A stretch of 64,000 nucleotides of DNA from assembly GCA_028829895.1 (NCBI GenBank), contig CM054183.1, positions 17,899,975-17,963,974 of the forward strand. The letters are read 5' to 3'. The notes beneath the pieces are model-generated. The model had not been told where the DNA came from. It was given only the letters and a program-made list of their open reading frames with translations, and did no database searches. Numbering within the stretch: position 1 is the first letter of the stretch; each line of letters starts with the position of its first letter. Positions 46,701 to 53,408 of this stretch are shown one piece after another. The translations under genes were made by a program, and so were the position numbers. This DNA comes from Sinotaia quadrata (Eukaryota; Mollusca; Gastropoda; Architaenioglossa; Viviparidae).

Positions 46701-48920
46701 CTCAACTGCATGCAATGAGCCAAGCACAGAATGTGTAGAAAACTGATCTGTGCCACAGCTGAAGTCACTGTCTGTTATTAATTATAGCTGTCACTTTGCT
46801 GGTTATGTTCCAATCAGCTGCAAAGTTTATCCAATGTCCTGTGATAAGCTTCATTACCCAAAGACATCCAGAAACCAGACGTTAGTGTAATTGCAGTTGA
46901 ACATTCAACTTTTGCCTTCAATTCAGTAAACTAACTATCATACGTCTTTACAAATAAACCAAATACAATACTCTGCTTGGCAATTTATAACTCATTCTGA
47001 AGAGCAATATGCAGTGTGTTTGCTGAAGATCTTTTCTTCCAAAATCAATATTGGCTGACCAGATGTTGCAATCCACTTTACCAGAGAACTGTTGATATCA
47101 TGTTGTAACTGAGAACTTACTGGCTGCTCACTTTGGTGGAGAAATGACTAACCTTAACTTGTTGTGCTGTAGATGATGCCAACAGTGTCTTAGTGGACGA
47201 TGCTTTGTACAGTACTTTTTGACGATGGATAGGGTGTACATGTTGCAAGTGGTAAATTATTGAAGTGTTCGATTTGCAAAAGACTTATGACAATTCACAC
47301 AGCAAACTTTTTCTGCAGTTGAAGCAGTACCACCAGAATTTAATTTAAAACCCAAATTTTCACTTAAACAGCCTGAAATAGCCTTATATATCACAGTGCA
47401 ATTGCTTGCAGTTTCTGCCGTCACCATCTTGGGTTTATATTTTTGTTGCAACAAAACTTTGCTTTACTTAGGTAAGTAAACATTTTATGATTAATCATTA
47501 AAAATTATTTTAATCATTAAAATTTTTTAACATCTAAATTCTAATTAATCATTAAAATCCACATCCCTAATTTATATTAACTTGTTTCATTGCAAATACA
47601 TGTATAATTTAAATTACCTTACTTATTCTTCTATTAAGTCTTTGGAATTTTTTATACAATAACAACCACTGTTAAAGTTTGTTATGATTGTTTCTCTAAA
47701 ATATATTAATAAAAAGAAAATAAATGTGGTATCTAACTTATGAGTTGGGGTGGGTGGGTGATGGTGATAGTGGAATCCACAGAGCCAATTACAATATTCA
47801 TATATTTGTATATATCTGCTAATATGACTTTAATTCTAGAATTAACTTTCACTAATTCCAGTAAAATATACATATTACAATTTACTGATGCACAGGCAGA
47901 CCCTATAATTTATTTTGTGATTTAATAGTAGATTTTATTGTTAACTTACATGAAATAAATTTGCAGACCTATTTTAAATAATTAGCCCACAACTATGAAT
48001 AGTTTTAGTAGTTTGATAACAGATCTGTCTCATTAATTAACTTACACAAAACAAATAATTTTTAACTTCAGTATATTAATCCACAGCTATGTGTTGTTTT
48101 GAACTGTGATACTAGCTTTCATTAATTTAATTATTTATTATCTTACATGCATTAAATGACTTATTACTTACTGATCACGAATTCACAGCAAATGAGTAAT
48201 GCTTTATTGTACATTCTGTAATTCGATAGTGACTCTAATTAGTTATTAGCTTATTTTAATAACCGTCGGTGACGTGGACAAATAAATTAACCTCTAATCA
48301 ATAATACGTAGAACAAATCGATGTTAACAATAAATATTTTATGCATTCCACAAGTCACATATTAAACAAATTTGTTATAGGTTATTCCATGAAAACGATG
48401 AACATTAAATTAGTGACATCTTTAACAAAACATACTTCGAATTAAATTCGATTGATAATACAAGATAAATAATGATCAGAAAAGAGAGGTTAACTCTTGT
48501 ACGAAATGTTTAATAAATTTTTAAATGAATTATAATTACTGTATTTTATTAATAGAAAGCACATCTATGTTACCAATGGCCACGTATGATTGCGGGAGAG
48601 TGGATATGGTAAAACAAAAATATACTATTATAATCTTGATGATCTGAAGTACTACTTGAACATTTATTGTCTTTTAAATAAAATTCAAATGTTGAAATTA
48701 GAAAAATAACATCGATAATCGGTAATTAAAAAAATCATCTAAATTTAAATTCATTTCACACACTAAATATAATTAAAAATATTTTGATGACGATTTATTG
48801 CGTTATATAAGAAAAATAACACACAAAAGCCCAGTGAACCAAGGTATGAACAAGCAGGTCCTTACATATAAACTTTGAGCCAACTTTGAAATCGACACGC
48901 GCGCAAGCAGCCGACGCCAT
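17609..48920 (-). CDS. B3GLCT: beta-1,3-glucosyltransferase (O-fucose-specific), whole 14-exon gene span
   Basis: Fourteen minus-strand exons with GT-AG borders join in phase to 1491 coding bases, 496 residues plus stop; the human enzyme is about 498. Known role: in the ER it transfers glucose from UDP-Glc in beta-1,3 linkage to O-linked fucose on thrombospondin type 1 repeats, as a folding quality-control step. Seen here: basic N-terminus then a hydrophobic signal segment (about residues 17-28); an N-terminal region including [20 protein letters not shown] near residue 271; the catalytic/metal triplet DDD at 351-353 in [16 protein letters not shown] at 378-384; YITGGGG at 393-399; DD at 423-424; and a C-terminal HTEL. 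HTEL is a KDEL-class ER-retrieval signal (human carboxylesterase 2 ends the same way). No frameshift or stop was found. The 11.6-kb intron 10 carries nested transposons and intron 1 a hAT element. The gene is head-to-head with an unrecognised plus-strand gene. Confidence 0.93.
18010..18420. other. CAA/CAG-rich intronic segment
   Basis: Interrupted (CAA)n and (CAG)n tracts in intron 13. They keep a 99-codon Thr/Asn-rich ORF open on the plus strand. Composition differs from the surrounding AT-rich intron and could be the remains of an old element. I do not call a gene. Confidence 0.4.
18935..19076 (-). CDS. B3GLCT: B3GLCT exon 13
   Basis: Acceptor tctcttccag, donor GTGTGT. Encodes [27 protein letters not shown] and [11 protein letters not shown]. 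Confidence 0.93.
19887..20012 (-). CDS. B3GLCT: B3GLCT exon 12
   Basis: Acceptor tgtttcag, donor GTAAGT. Encodes [27 protein letters not shown] and YITGGG, hallmark motifs of the glucosyltransferase. Confidence 0.93.
20328..20430 (-). CDS. B3GLCT: B3GLCT exon 11 (catalytic DDD)
   Basis: Acceptor attggtgcag, donor GTATTT. Encodes [18 protein letters not shown] and then the WVLIADDDT motif. The DDD at residues 351-353 is the metal/UDP-sugar site of the family. Confidence 0.93.
21340..21544. repeat. decayed minisatellite flanking the LINE, left half
   Basis: Loose units share gttaaaagatcaagtgtcag, tggtaaatgaaatcactggg and tttgcagtgaagg. The same units reappear at 31640-31800, on the other side of the nested insertions, so this was once one array. 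Confidence 0.7.
21545..22121 (-). pseudogene. LINE reverse-transcriptase pseudogene, 3' part
   Basis: Minus-strand translation matches the C-terminal region of an endonuclease-type non-LTR retrotransposon polyprotein: [16 protein letters not shown], then [17 protein letters not shown], and further down [12 protein letters not shown]. It contains at least one stop or frameshift near 21690. It is the downstream part of the LINE split by the LTR element. Clade not determined (RTE- or jockey-like). Confidence 0.8.
22117..22121 (+). repeat. target-site duplication GTCAC (left)
   Basis: Five bases before the 5' LTR, repeated at 30581-30585 after the 3' LTR. Confidence 0.92.
22517..22524 (+). promoter_or_regulatory. 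TATA box in the 5' LTR
   Basis: TATATAAG on the sense strand of the LTR, followed by a purine-rich stretch. A good core-promoter candidate defining the U3/R border slightly downstream. The same site is at 29267 in the 3' LTR. Confidence 0.55.
23610..23615 (+). terminator. LTR poly(A) signal candidate
   Basis: AATAAA in ccaataaaacg near the LTR 3' end. The copy at 30360 in the 3' LTR would serve to end the element transcript. Confidence 0.45.
23833..23840 (+). promoter_or_regulatory. primer-binding site candidate (tRNA-Trp-like)
   Basis: TGGTGACC begins two bases after the LTR. Eight bases match the complement of the 3' end of animal tRNA-Trp including CCA, the primer reported for CsRn1-type elements. 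The match breaks down after eight bases, so the primer identity is uncertain. Confidence 0.5.
24294..28742 (+). CDS. Gag-Pol polyprotein, order Gag-PR-IN-RT-RH
   Basis: One uninterrupted 1482-codon ORF. Residues about 1-180 are a Glu/Lys/Arg coiled coil with short repeats ([11 protein letters not shown]). Residues about 185-340 look like a retrotransposon capsid region. A CCHC zinc knuckle, [14 protein letters not shown], starts at 403. Protease active site DTGA is at 449-452. Integrase follows: His634, His641, Cys671, Cys674; catalytic D704, D764, E800 (35 residues between the last two); GPY at 941-943. Reverse transcriptase comes after it: D1152 in [20 protein letters not shown], and FFDD with D1214/D1215. 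RNase H starts near D1363 in [10 protein letters not shown] and continues through CDHKPLTYL and GADALSR. All catalytic residues I can identify are present. No frameshift or stop separates gag from pol, so the Gag:Pol ratio would need another mechanism. Integrase before RT is the Gmr1 arrangement. Confidence 0.95.
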   Translation: MAELVNIKKELMAMGREFGYEKAELKEYVDEEIAKWYVAKENEAKEVRELEEKRSKEVRELEEKRSKEAIELEDKRELVKQLEMQTLRELEEKRSREARELEDRKNELEEKRSKEAREIELLKIQSARDLEDKRQEVEEKKLKLKARAHQEQLELAKQEVTAREKLLDGTAKQQAELNKPRTRLAFFNPEVETIDEFLTRFDSFIANFNYSDIEKKQQLGQILQGESSRAFTDLTRDPAITYADLKTGLMRTFQCTAEGFRKMFRRAIPKANDTMQAFGTRLRHYLDRWIDLTDIRKTYEGLFDLILRDQFLHIAPPAMTTYLQRNPPTNFSDMLKLADTYNDYPDPVITRSAPRPPPTNRQKYTPKLNRPMAKSEKPEPVQRTYTKSQDVRRHTRDSPPMTCYTCKGKGHSSQNCPSPRDVKVCTETGATLKTQQATVNGQKVKILVDTGASISCISAKLVRPEQYLRGSVRIRCVMGHLSTCPRATVHVTSSVFSGTVTAAVIRDMQFGFILSPGQCDAHTDDIYPVLPVTTRAQRERSKQGPPALKIVENTFPQLTPSQLSHLQQEDKSLSAMLKLARKNTITSSKYATITYFLKDGLAFRRTDFKENDTRSTTCLFTPTPLRQLILSFAHDSIMSGHQGARRTEQRVREDFFWPGLSRDVRSYVRTCTQCQQHIDRGRVSRVPLEIVPTVEEPFLKVAVDIIGPIIPAAEGGYRYILTIVDFATRYPEAVALKGITAIEVADALIDVFSRTGVPREILSDQGTQFTSAMMAETMRLLACKQLFSSPYHAQSNGAVERFNGTIKKMLIKMASEQPDQWPRFLAPLLFAYRELPQESTGYSPFQLLYGRQPRGPLKLIKETWVKGDTVTDGKDVHTYVAELRQRLTETCHLAQENIREKQPRYKRNFDRTAVERDLEPGQLVLLLRPTHNNRMQMHWRGPYRVIKRVKQNDYSIQIGNKQKIYHINMLKRYYERSDEQIQNVNVALIQLEDSNFRTDMMSAETQPNSAVTVDQVEIDSNLTVEQRDAMSKLLHRHARIFTDQPGHSDLVEHRIKLLSDKPIRLKQYPQKYESTKYIAEQVREMQKQGVIEQSISPYSSPVVLVKKKDGTLRFCVDYRQLNEITEFDAEPIPNQDELFAKLTKAHYFSKFDMCKGYWQLSVAIDDRPKTAFPTPLGLFQFCRLPFGLANAPATFARFMRKLPLESVDALNFFDDILVATGTWDQHLSSVDGLLDILERHRLTVKPSKVRAGFREIEFLGHIISDGQIGPNLDLTAAIRDMTLPTTKKQVRAVLGLVGYYRKFVPNFSTLLKPLTDLTGNKQPTKIRWTAECSTALEKVKDILTSKPVLQLPDFDKRFIVRTDASDEGLGAILLQETDDEYLPVAYASKKLLDRETRYSTIEKECLAIVWALKKFSAYLYSKPFILQCDHKPLTYLRTSMYDNARLTRWTLLLQEYSFVVEHIAGRENSGADALSRHAITAI
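28861..28870 (+). promoter_or_regulatory. polypurine tract
   Basis: AAGAAGGGGG immediately before the 3' LTR, separated by one T. Primes plus-strand synthesis in LTR elements. Confidence 0.85.
28872..30580 (+). repeat. 3' long terminal repeat
   Basis: Same length (1709 bp) and apparently the same sequence as the 5' LTR, ending TTTTGTGACA before GTCAC. Confidence 0.95.
30581..30585 (+). repeat. target-site duplication GTCAC (right)
   Basis: Second copy of the 5-bp duplication. With a single copy kept, the LINE reading frame resumes across the junction. Confidence 0.92.
30581..31660 (-). pseudogene. LINE reverse-transcriptase pseudogene, 5' part
   Basis: Minus-strand translation carries LINE RT motifs: [56 protein letters not shown] and [11 protein letters not shown]. 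It is broken by a TAG at 31052-31050 and by frameshifts (between about 31310 and 31360, and just before the junction with the LTR element). The catalytic box reads FADN (30797-30786) where active RTs have two Asp. The endonuclease domain is absent, so this is a 5'-truncated dead copy. Confidence 0.85.
31640..31805. repeat. decayed minisatellite flanking the LINE, right half
   Basis: Continuation of the array at 21340-21544: gtgtcagtggtaaatgaaat, cactgggtttgcagtgaaga, gtttaaaagatcaag. The LINE borders share gtgcaggrgtt, a possible target duplication, but the repeat itself could explain it. Confidence 0.7.
31910..32040. repeat. 31-bp minisatellite, 4 copies
   Basis: Units of about 31 bp: atcacatatatgtacattta, then ctatgtcaatc. 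The array ends two bases before the coding part of B3GLCT exon 10 and so includes its donor region. Confidence 0.85.
32043..32156 (-). CDS. B3GLCT: B3GLCT exon 10
   Basis: Encodes [20 protein letters not shown] and onward to residue 323. The phase requires the acceptor ttaaag|TCAG at 32157 rather than the cag three bases further in. The donor GTGATT adjoins a 31-bp minisatellite. Confidence 0.85.
32347..32427. repeat. (CCAT)n microsatellite
   Basis: Interrupted then pure ccat units in intron 9 of B3GLCT. Confidence 0.95.
32660..33175. repeat. degenerate minisatellite of about 40-60 bp, about 10 copies
   Basis: Units share gatgttatctgaatgatctg followed by atgatgacagctcacaatta with drift. In intron 9 of B3GLCT, within 100 bp of exon 9. 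Confidence 0.85.
33266..33335 (-). CDS. B3GLCT: B3GLCT exon 9
   Basis: Acceptor tttccttacag, donor GTAAAT. Encodes [20 protein letters not shown] then DDR, the start of the GT31-type catalytic domain. Confidence 0.9.
33666..33691. repeat. (CA)n microsatellite
   Basis: Short CA run in intron 8 of B3GLCT. Confidence 0.9.
34116..34253 (-). CDS. B3GLCT: B3GLCT exon 8
   Basis: Acceptor ctacattgcag, donor GTAAGT. Encodes 46 residues beginning [20 protein letters not shown]. Its Cys-rich second half corresponds to the Cys-containing linker before the catalytic domain. Confidence 0.88.
34675..34712. repeat. (GT)n microsatellite
   Basis: GT run in intron 7 of B3GLCT. Confidence 0.93.
35081..35238. 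mobile_element. hAT-type MITE, 158 bp
   Basis: The left end is CAGTGGTTCCCAACC, a classic hAT terminal motif. The right end read in reverse is CAATGCTTCCCACTTGCAACC, an imperfect inverted match. Flanking 8-mers AGCTAGAG (35073-35080) and AACTAGAG (35239-35246) agree at 7 of 8 positions, as expected for the 8-bp hAT target duplication. No coding capacity. In intron 7 of B3GLCT. Confidence 0.7.
35383..35446 (-). CDS. B3GLCT: B3GLCT exon 7
   Basis: Acceptor taatcttag, donor GTGAGT. Short 64-bp exon encoding [20 protein letters not shown] plus Glu, in phase with its neighbours. Confidence 0.85.
35993..36016. repeat. (GA)n microsatellite
   Basis: Short GA run in intron 6 of B3GLCT. Confidence 0.85.
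36285..36583. repeat. 40-bp minisatellite, 7 near-perfect copies
   Basis: Units tgttatgtaagtattctaat + gatatgtgattgtgttccaa, essentially without variation, so expanded recently. Intron 6 of B3GLCT. Confidence 0.97.
36925..37208. repeat. 90-bp tandem repeat, about 3 copies
   Basis: Three units of 90 bp (30 codons) keep a plus-strand frame open with the theme AQGRLTKYK...[10 protein letters not shown]. No domain is recognised and it is antisense inside a B3GLCT intron, so non-coding is more likely. Confidence 0.9.
37464..37785. repeat. 107-bp tandem repeat, 3 copies
   Basis: Units start at 37464, 37571 and 37678 (tcaaggagagctgttagtag ... accagttattactatca). The first two are almost identical. 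Confidence 0.95.
38565..38912. repeat. degenerate repeat of about 60 bp, about 6 copies
   Basis: Loose units share cttgtttcccayctgcagtc, taaycaatgctgatagaata and ttaaa. The last one runs up to the donor of B3GLCT exon 6. Confidence 0.7.
38931..39067 (-). CDS. B3GLCT: B3GLCT exon 6
   Basis: Acceptor ttctttacag, donor GTAAAC. Encodes [20 protein letters not shown] and [18 protein letters not shown], very close to the family pattern. Confidence 0.92.
39245..39500. repeat. degenerate repeat of about 21-44 bp
   Basis: Recurring ggctagaaagtgttgtgtca and ctcagcaagtgttgtgtcat with drift, intron 5 of B3GLCT. Confidence 0.75.
40070..40195. repeat. 48-bp tandem repeat, about 2.5 copies
   Basis: Units ctactggtgagctcccttat + gggatataccattatcgtag + ttttaggg. 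Confidence 0.9.
40924..41032 (-). CDS. B3GLCT: B3GLCT exon 5
   Basis: Acceptor gctttgtttcag. Encodes [20 protein letters not shown] and ends LQHYDDTE. I chose the donor GAG|GTATAC at 40923 because it leaves phase 0 and joins cleanly to exon 6. The reading frame stays open for another 20 codons to a second donor-like site, but that choice breaks the frame. Confidence 0.85.
41430..42125. repeat. degenerate repeat of about 84 bp, about 8 copies
   Basis: Units share tttttaccaaatcagcaaca, gatgcatctatctgtgacat and taatagcttattgttttcat with insertions and losses. Intron 4 of B3GLCT. Confidence 0.8.
42747..42829 (-). CDS. B3GLCT: B3GLCT exon 4
   Basis: Acceptor tttgccacag, donor GTGAGT. Encodes [20 protein letters not shown] and onward to residue 112. 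Confidence 0.9.
42870..43530. repeat. degenerate repeat of about 57 bp, about 11 copies
   Basis: Units share attaatgaacaatcagtacc, atcatgataaaactgaactc and attctactgaggcag. Intron 3 of B3GLCT, starting about 40 bp from exon 4. Confidence 0.8.
44171..44286 (-). CDS. B3GLCT: B3GLCT exon 3
   Basis: Acceptor tttttttttcag, donor GTTGTA. Encodes [20 protein letters not shown] and onward (residues 46-84), the conserved start of the lumenal domain. Ends in phase 0. Confidence 0.9.
44597..44942. mobile_element. possible pogo/Tigger-like remnant
   Basis: Right border in reverse reads CAGTCAAACCTCCGTTTATG, which resembles pogo-type terminal repeats. The left border caggtggctctcaggttgtg is a weaker inverted partner preceded by TA. 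No transposase is visible and the right TA is not intact. Intron 2 of B3GLCT. Confidence 0.3.
45206..45286 (-). CDS. B3GLCT: B3GLCT exon 2
   Basis: Acceptor tttttcaacag, donor GTAATG. Joined to exon 1 it gives the hydrophobic run [12 protein letters not shown] followed by a Glu/Lys-rich linker. Phases 1 in and 1 out. Confidence 0.82.
45585..47569 (-). mobile_element. decayed hAT (BED-type) DNA transposon
   Basis: Ends TAGGGCTGG and, inverted, TAGGGATGTGG. Flanking 8-mers ATTTATAA (45577-45584) and ATTTATAT (47570-47577) agree at 7 of 8. On the minus strand a BED-finger-like segment ([10 protein letters not shown] near 47290-47330) and a hAT-transposase segment ([20 protein letters not shown], then [16 protein letters not shown], near 46300-46460) survive among stops and frameshifts. 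Inserted in intron 1 of B3GLCT, same strand. Not functional. Confidence 0.78.
46187..47454 (-). pseudogene. hAT transposase pseudogene
   Basis: Two surviving open fragments, 47454-47257 (BED zinc finger, N-terminal) and 46462-46187 (middle of the transposase with the conserved [13 protein letters not shown] type motif). They are separated by several breaks. The C-terminal dimerisation region is not clearly recognisable. Confidence 0.75.
48866..48920 (-). CDS. B3GLCT: B3GLCT exon 1 (start codon)
   Basis: ATG at 48920-48918 in the context ttcATGG. It encodes residues 1-18 and the first base of codon 19, with donor GTAAGG. Arg8, Lys12 and Lys16 form the basic region before the hydrophobic segment completed in exon 2. 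The ATG sits in an ATGGCG, YY1-like setting. Confidence 0.8.
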
Positions 48921-49043
48921 GAAATTCAGGGATACTTCCGCCGTAATCGTTTTGGAAGGCCAACTATGGTTGGCTGATGCTTACACCTAACCCAATCAAT
49001 AATAACTTTATATATTTCCCTAACTTCAAATGTTGTTGACATC
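48921..49043. promoter_or_regulatory. bidirectional promoter region
   Basis: Only 123 bp separate the start codons of B3GLCT (minus) and the plus-strand gene. It contains a CCAAT box (acccaatcaata near 48991), the palindrome-like ccaactatggttgg, and no obvious TATA box for either direction. Both starts lie in ATGGCG, the core of a YY1-like element common in TATA-less promoters. The local CpG-containing DNA stands out from the AT-rich surroundings. Confidence 0.7.
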
Positions 49044-49109
49044 ATGGCGGGTCCACAGAATTTTCCCAAGTGGTTGATCAGTTCGAAAGAAGATCTGACA
49101 CAGACTAAG
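49044..49109 (+). CDS. exon 1 of the unrecognised gene
   Basis: ATG in catcATGGCGG. 22 codons ending in Lys before the donor GTTCGG, a weak donor. Phase 0, matching exon 2. Confidence 0.65.
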
Positions 49110-52100
49110 GTTCGGATACCACAAAAGTTTAATAATAATAGAAATATATTTAATCAGATTTATTGCAAATGTAATAGTATGTCTAAAATAAAATATAAAT
49201 ACGAGTCATGTAATATATATAATTTTCTTTCATTATTATTACAACCATAATATGCAACGATGAGGAAATATGTCACCAAGAAAAAAGTACACATTAATAC
49301 AACACAGTTGGATATATCTTTATGCCTGTATTTTTCACCCCACAAATCATACAGTTCACTAAATACAATATATGAATTTTAATTTATTTGATGCTAACTT
49401 TTTTTTCTTATTTTTCCTAAATAAAGTTGTAGCAGTTCGAAAATATTCACATATAAACCTTAAAATTAAATAGTTTTGAACAAATGCTCAACTGTAAAGT
49501 GTGAAGTGAGTGTCATAAAGAATAGATACAAAATTATTATTGTACATAAAAAGAATAAGTCTTCAATCTCATAAATATAATTATATTAGTGTGTATACAA
49601 TGCAGTTGCATTATATCAAACTCACATTTATCAGACATATACTTTTATTGAATGGTATTGAATATTTAGTGGTATTAATTGATCCAGACCATCACATTAC
49701 TAAAATATACAAAAATGTTGCTCATTTTTATCAAACTTGCTTATATCGAAGTTTAGGTTTTATTGAACATGCTTTTATTAGCGTCTCTCTATTGTCTAAC
49801 AGATGTGTTGAATATATGATTGTGTGTTCTAGACAATGCTCAGCATTACATGTATCTTCCATTTTTCCTGCTGCATATTCAGTAAATATAAAAGTAAATG
49901 CAGAATAAAATCTAACTGTGTAGGGTTTTCTATGATTTAAAATATTTAAAGTCTAAAAACAAGCCAAAGAAGGTATCTATAGAGCTAGGTTATTCTGCCC
50001 TAAAAGCAAACATAATAATCTAGCTCTACAAATACCTTCTTTGGCTTGTTTTTAGACAGAACAGTCACCTTATTAACATTTATAGTATATTATATAAAAT
50101 GTACAGTGGTATCATAAACAAAAATCAAACCCCAAAGGCTGTTAATTATAAAATATGTGTGCTGTTGTGTGTAGAAACTGGGGAAAATAAAACTGACATT
50201 GATAAGTGACTTGGAATATCTTTGAATTCATTGCCATAACTGCATAGATTATAACTTCAGTATATTCTTTCTTGCTGATTAAATTATAAAATAACATTTA
50301 CCCACACTTTCTTCAGATAACTATGTCTAATTCATACTTTACTGATTTACCTGTATTTCATCACTTCCATTTCCAGAGTCTAGCTATAGTCATATGCAAA
50401 AGTACATCCAACAGTCATAATTTAATACATGTGTTTCTTTTATTTATATTTTCCAATGTTGATGCAATAAAGACTGTAGGTTTTTGTGCATGATAAGTAA
50501 ACAATAATACAGTCTTCATCAAATATGTTTGAAGTTACATTGTACGTATGCTACATTTGTTAAAGATTAAGTGCTTAAATTTCTGTCCATGTACCTGAAG
50601 TTGGATATATTGAACATCAGATAATTTAATCTTTTATCTTTAGTCCTTGGAACTTTGATAGATCAAAAGGGTATGTATGCATGATTATATTATTTGTGTG
50701 TGGGTGCACATATATGAACATTTAAGAATGTTTTATTTTCACCTAAATGTTAAGGTTCCTTTAATATACATATGTTGTCTCTTTGTAGGAGTGGAATGCA
50801 TTCGTTCATGAACTTCATGATGCTATACAACAGCAATTGATCCAGAACCATGTTCAGTATTTCACAGATTTGTCAGATGCAGAGAAAGAACTTTTTATGC
50901 AGCGTGCCACAAAAGCCATTGAAGGAGGTTAGTCTTTATGGATGCATCTTTGACAAATTATGTATGACTGTATATGTTCTATGTGATAATACATGATCTT
51001 AAGTTATTTATGTCCCCTAACCTTGGATACATATTTTACACTACCAGCAAGGCTATAATCACATATATACACAAGATACATATAATATAAGCTAAATAAT
51101 GTTGATGGTGACAAACTGTAATCACATTTTTAAATGTGTCCATATTCAAAGGTTAGCCTACTACTAAGAATTATACTATAGCTTTGTAAAGTTAATATTT
51201 AGATATGTTGCATCAAAGTTATATACAAAATATTCACATATTTACATAATTTGACATGTAATGTTGATTTGCATAAGAGAAAAGGTATAAGTCCTTTTTT
51301 TTATTTTGATAAAATAGAACAATTAAAAGAAACAAAAAAAGCAATAACAAAAATGCTAAAAATTTAATAGCATAAATTAAAATTTATTATATTCATACAA
51401 ATACATGTAGTTCACATTGCTTATATCACCTATGACAATGTCAAATTAAAAAAGTCCTCTTAAAATTTTAAAATCAAGAGATGACTATGAGTTCTACTTC
51501 TAGACACTAGATATACTAACATGAAATTTTCCTAGGTTCAAATCCCATCCAGTTGACTACTTTTTAAGATGATGCACTCTCTGCTAACTTGGGATTGTCA
51601 GGTTTGAGCCCTGGCTGCCAAGATTAATAATATTATAGCAAAATAAGATGGTGATAACATAGAAATGTGTCACTTGCACGAGAAAGAGAGAAATGTATAG
51701 AGTAGGTAAACCTTGAGATTAGCTTTAGGTTAGACTTATGAAATATTATGATGTTGGTTTTTAAAAGGATGGATGGATTTGGACTTATGCTCATTTGATA
51801 ATGATGTGTACTGTGTTTGGGTTTGCTGTGTTATCTACTGTTACTTTCCTGATTCCATCTGTGTTAGATGGTGTTTATAATAACATTAACAATTGTTATT
51901 CAGGAAAAATCCCATATATATATATATAGTAATTTATGAATATCTATTTATTGTACTGAGCATCTTTAAAAAGGTTAAACTAATCAAATTTAGATTTAAG
52001 AAAATAACTATTATGCTATTGTTGAGATGTAGCTATATTTGAATATGTGGGTAGAATCTTCAAAATAAATTTGTTAAGGTTTCACTATTCATGCATCAGT

Positions 52101-53357
52101 AAGGATTAACTATTCATGCCTGTTAAAGTACTACATCAGTAAGGATTCACTATTCATGCCTGTTAAAGTACTACATCAGTAAGGATTCACTATTCATGCC
52201 TGTTAAAGTACTCCATTCAGTAAGGATTCACAACTCATGCCTGTTAAAGTACTACATTCAGTAAGTTTCTCTGCTTTTGATAGTTATAGCACCACCTTCA
52301 AAACTTGTTCACTATGTTACTACCATTACTATTTTTAATTGTATCACTGCTTTTAACTTTATTAGTGCTACTTTCAAAGGCATGTTCATTAAGGTATTAT
52401 TGGATGTAACTTTATAGGTTCTACCTTCAAGGGCATGTTCAGTAAGGTATCTATGCTTATGGATCAACATCTTAATGAGGATGTTGCACGCCAGTTGATG
52501 GAGGATTCTCCAATGGATACCAAAACTGACATGGTCATTGATGGAGCTGAAGAAGGCGTAAGTAAATGTTTGTTGCTGTCTTAATTATATTCACTTCAGT
52601 TTAAAAAATTTTTAAATGTCTTAATGTCTGAGGTTGAAATAATGAAGAAATTATAAAATACTATTATGAGATTTTCATCAGTTATTTTTTTCAGACTCTT
52701 AACTTTCCCTTGATAGTAGTATTCTTCGTATTTTTTGTTAATCATAACTACTTCTTTACCCTTAGCTGTCTCCTGATAGTGGTATTCTTCTTATTCCTCT
52801 TTAGTTACAAATACTTTTTCACACTTTAATGTATCATCTGATACTAGTATTTTTTATTCCTCTTTAGTTACAAATACTTCTTCACACTTTAATCTATCAT
52901 CTGATAGTAGTAGTATTTTTATTCCTCTTTAGTTACAACCACTTCTTCACACTTTAACCAGTCATCTGATAGCAGTATTCTCTTTAATCATAACTACATC
53001 TTCAGACTCTAACTAGTATCCTGATAATGGTATTCTCTGTATTCCTCTTCCATTCAAACCATCTCTCCTACACAATTTTTATTTAATTTGTTTATCCCTT
53101 TCTTAGTCAGAAAACTTCCCAATCATCTATCAGTTTCTTTTTTTAATATATTTTTCCTTTTTTTCCTCTACTGTTGAGTAATTAGTAATTGCTAATTTTT
53201 AGGTGGTTAGTTTACTAAAGAAATGGCCAGACATGAAATCAAAACTTCACATTTGTTTGAACCAACCGCTTGCCCCACCCATTAGACAGTTAGCATACAA
53301 ACTTTTTCTCAACAATCCAAAAGGTATGTTACTATTTCTTCATTTTATATACATATA

Positions 53358-53408
<51 letters not shown>

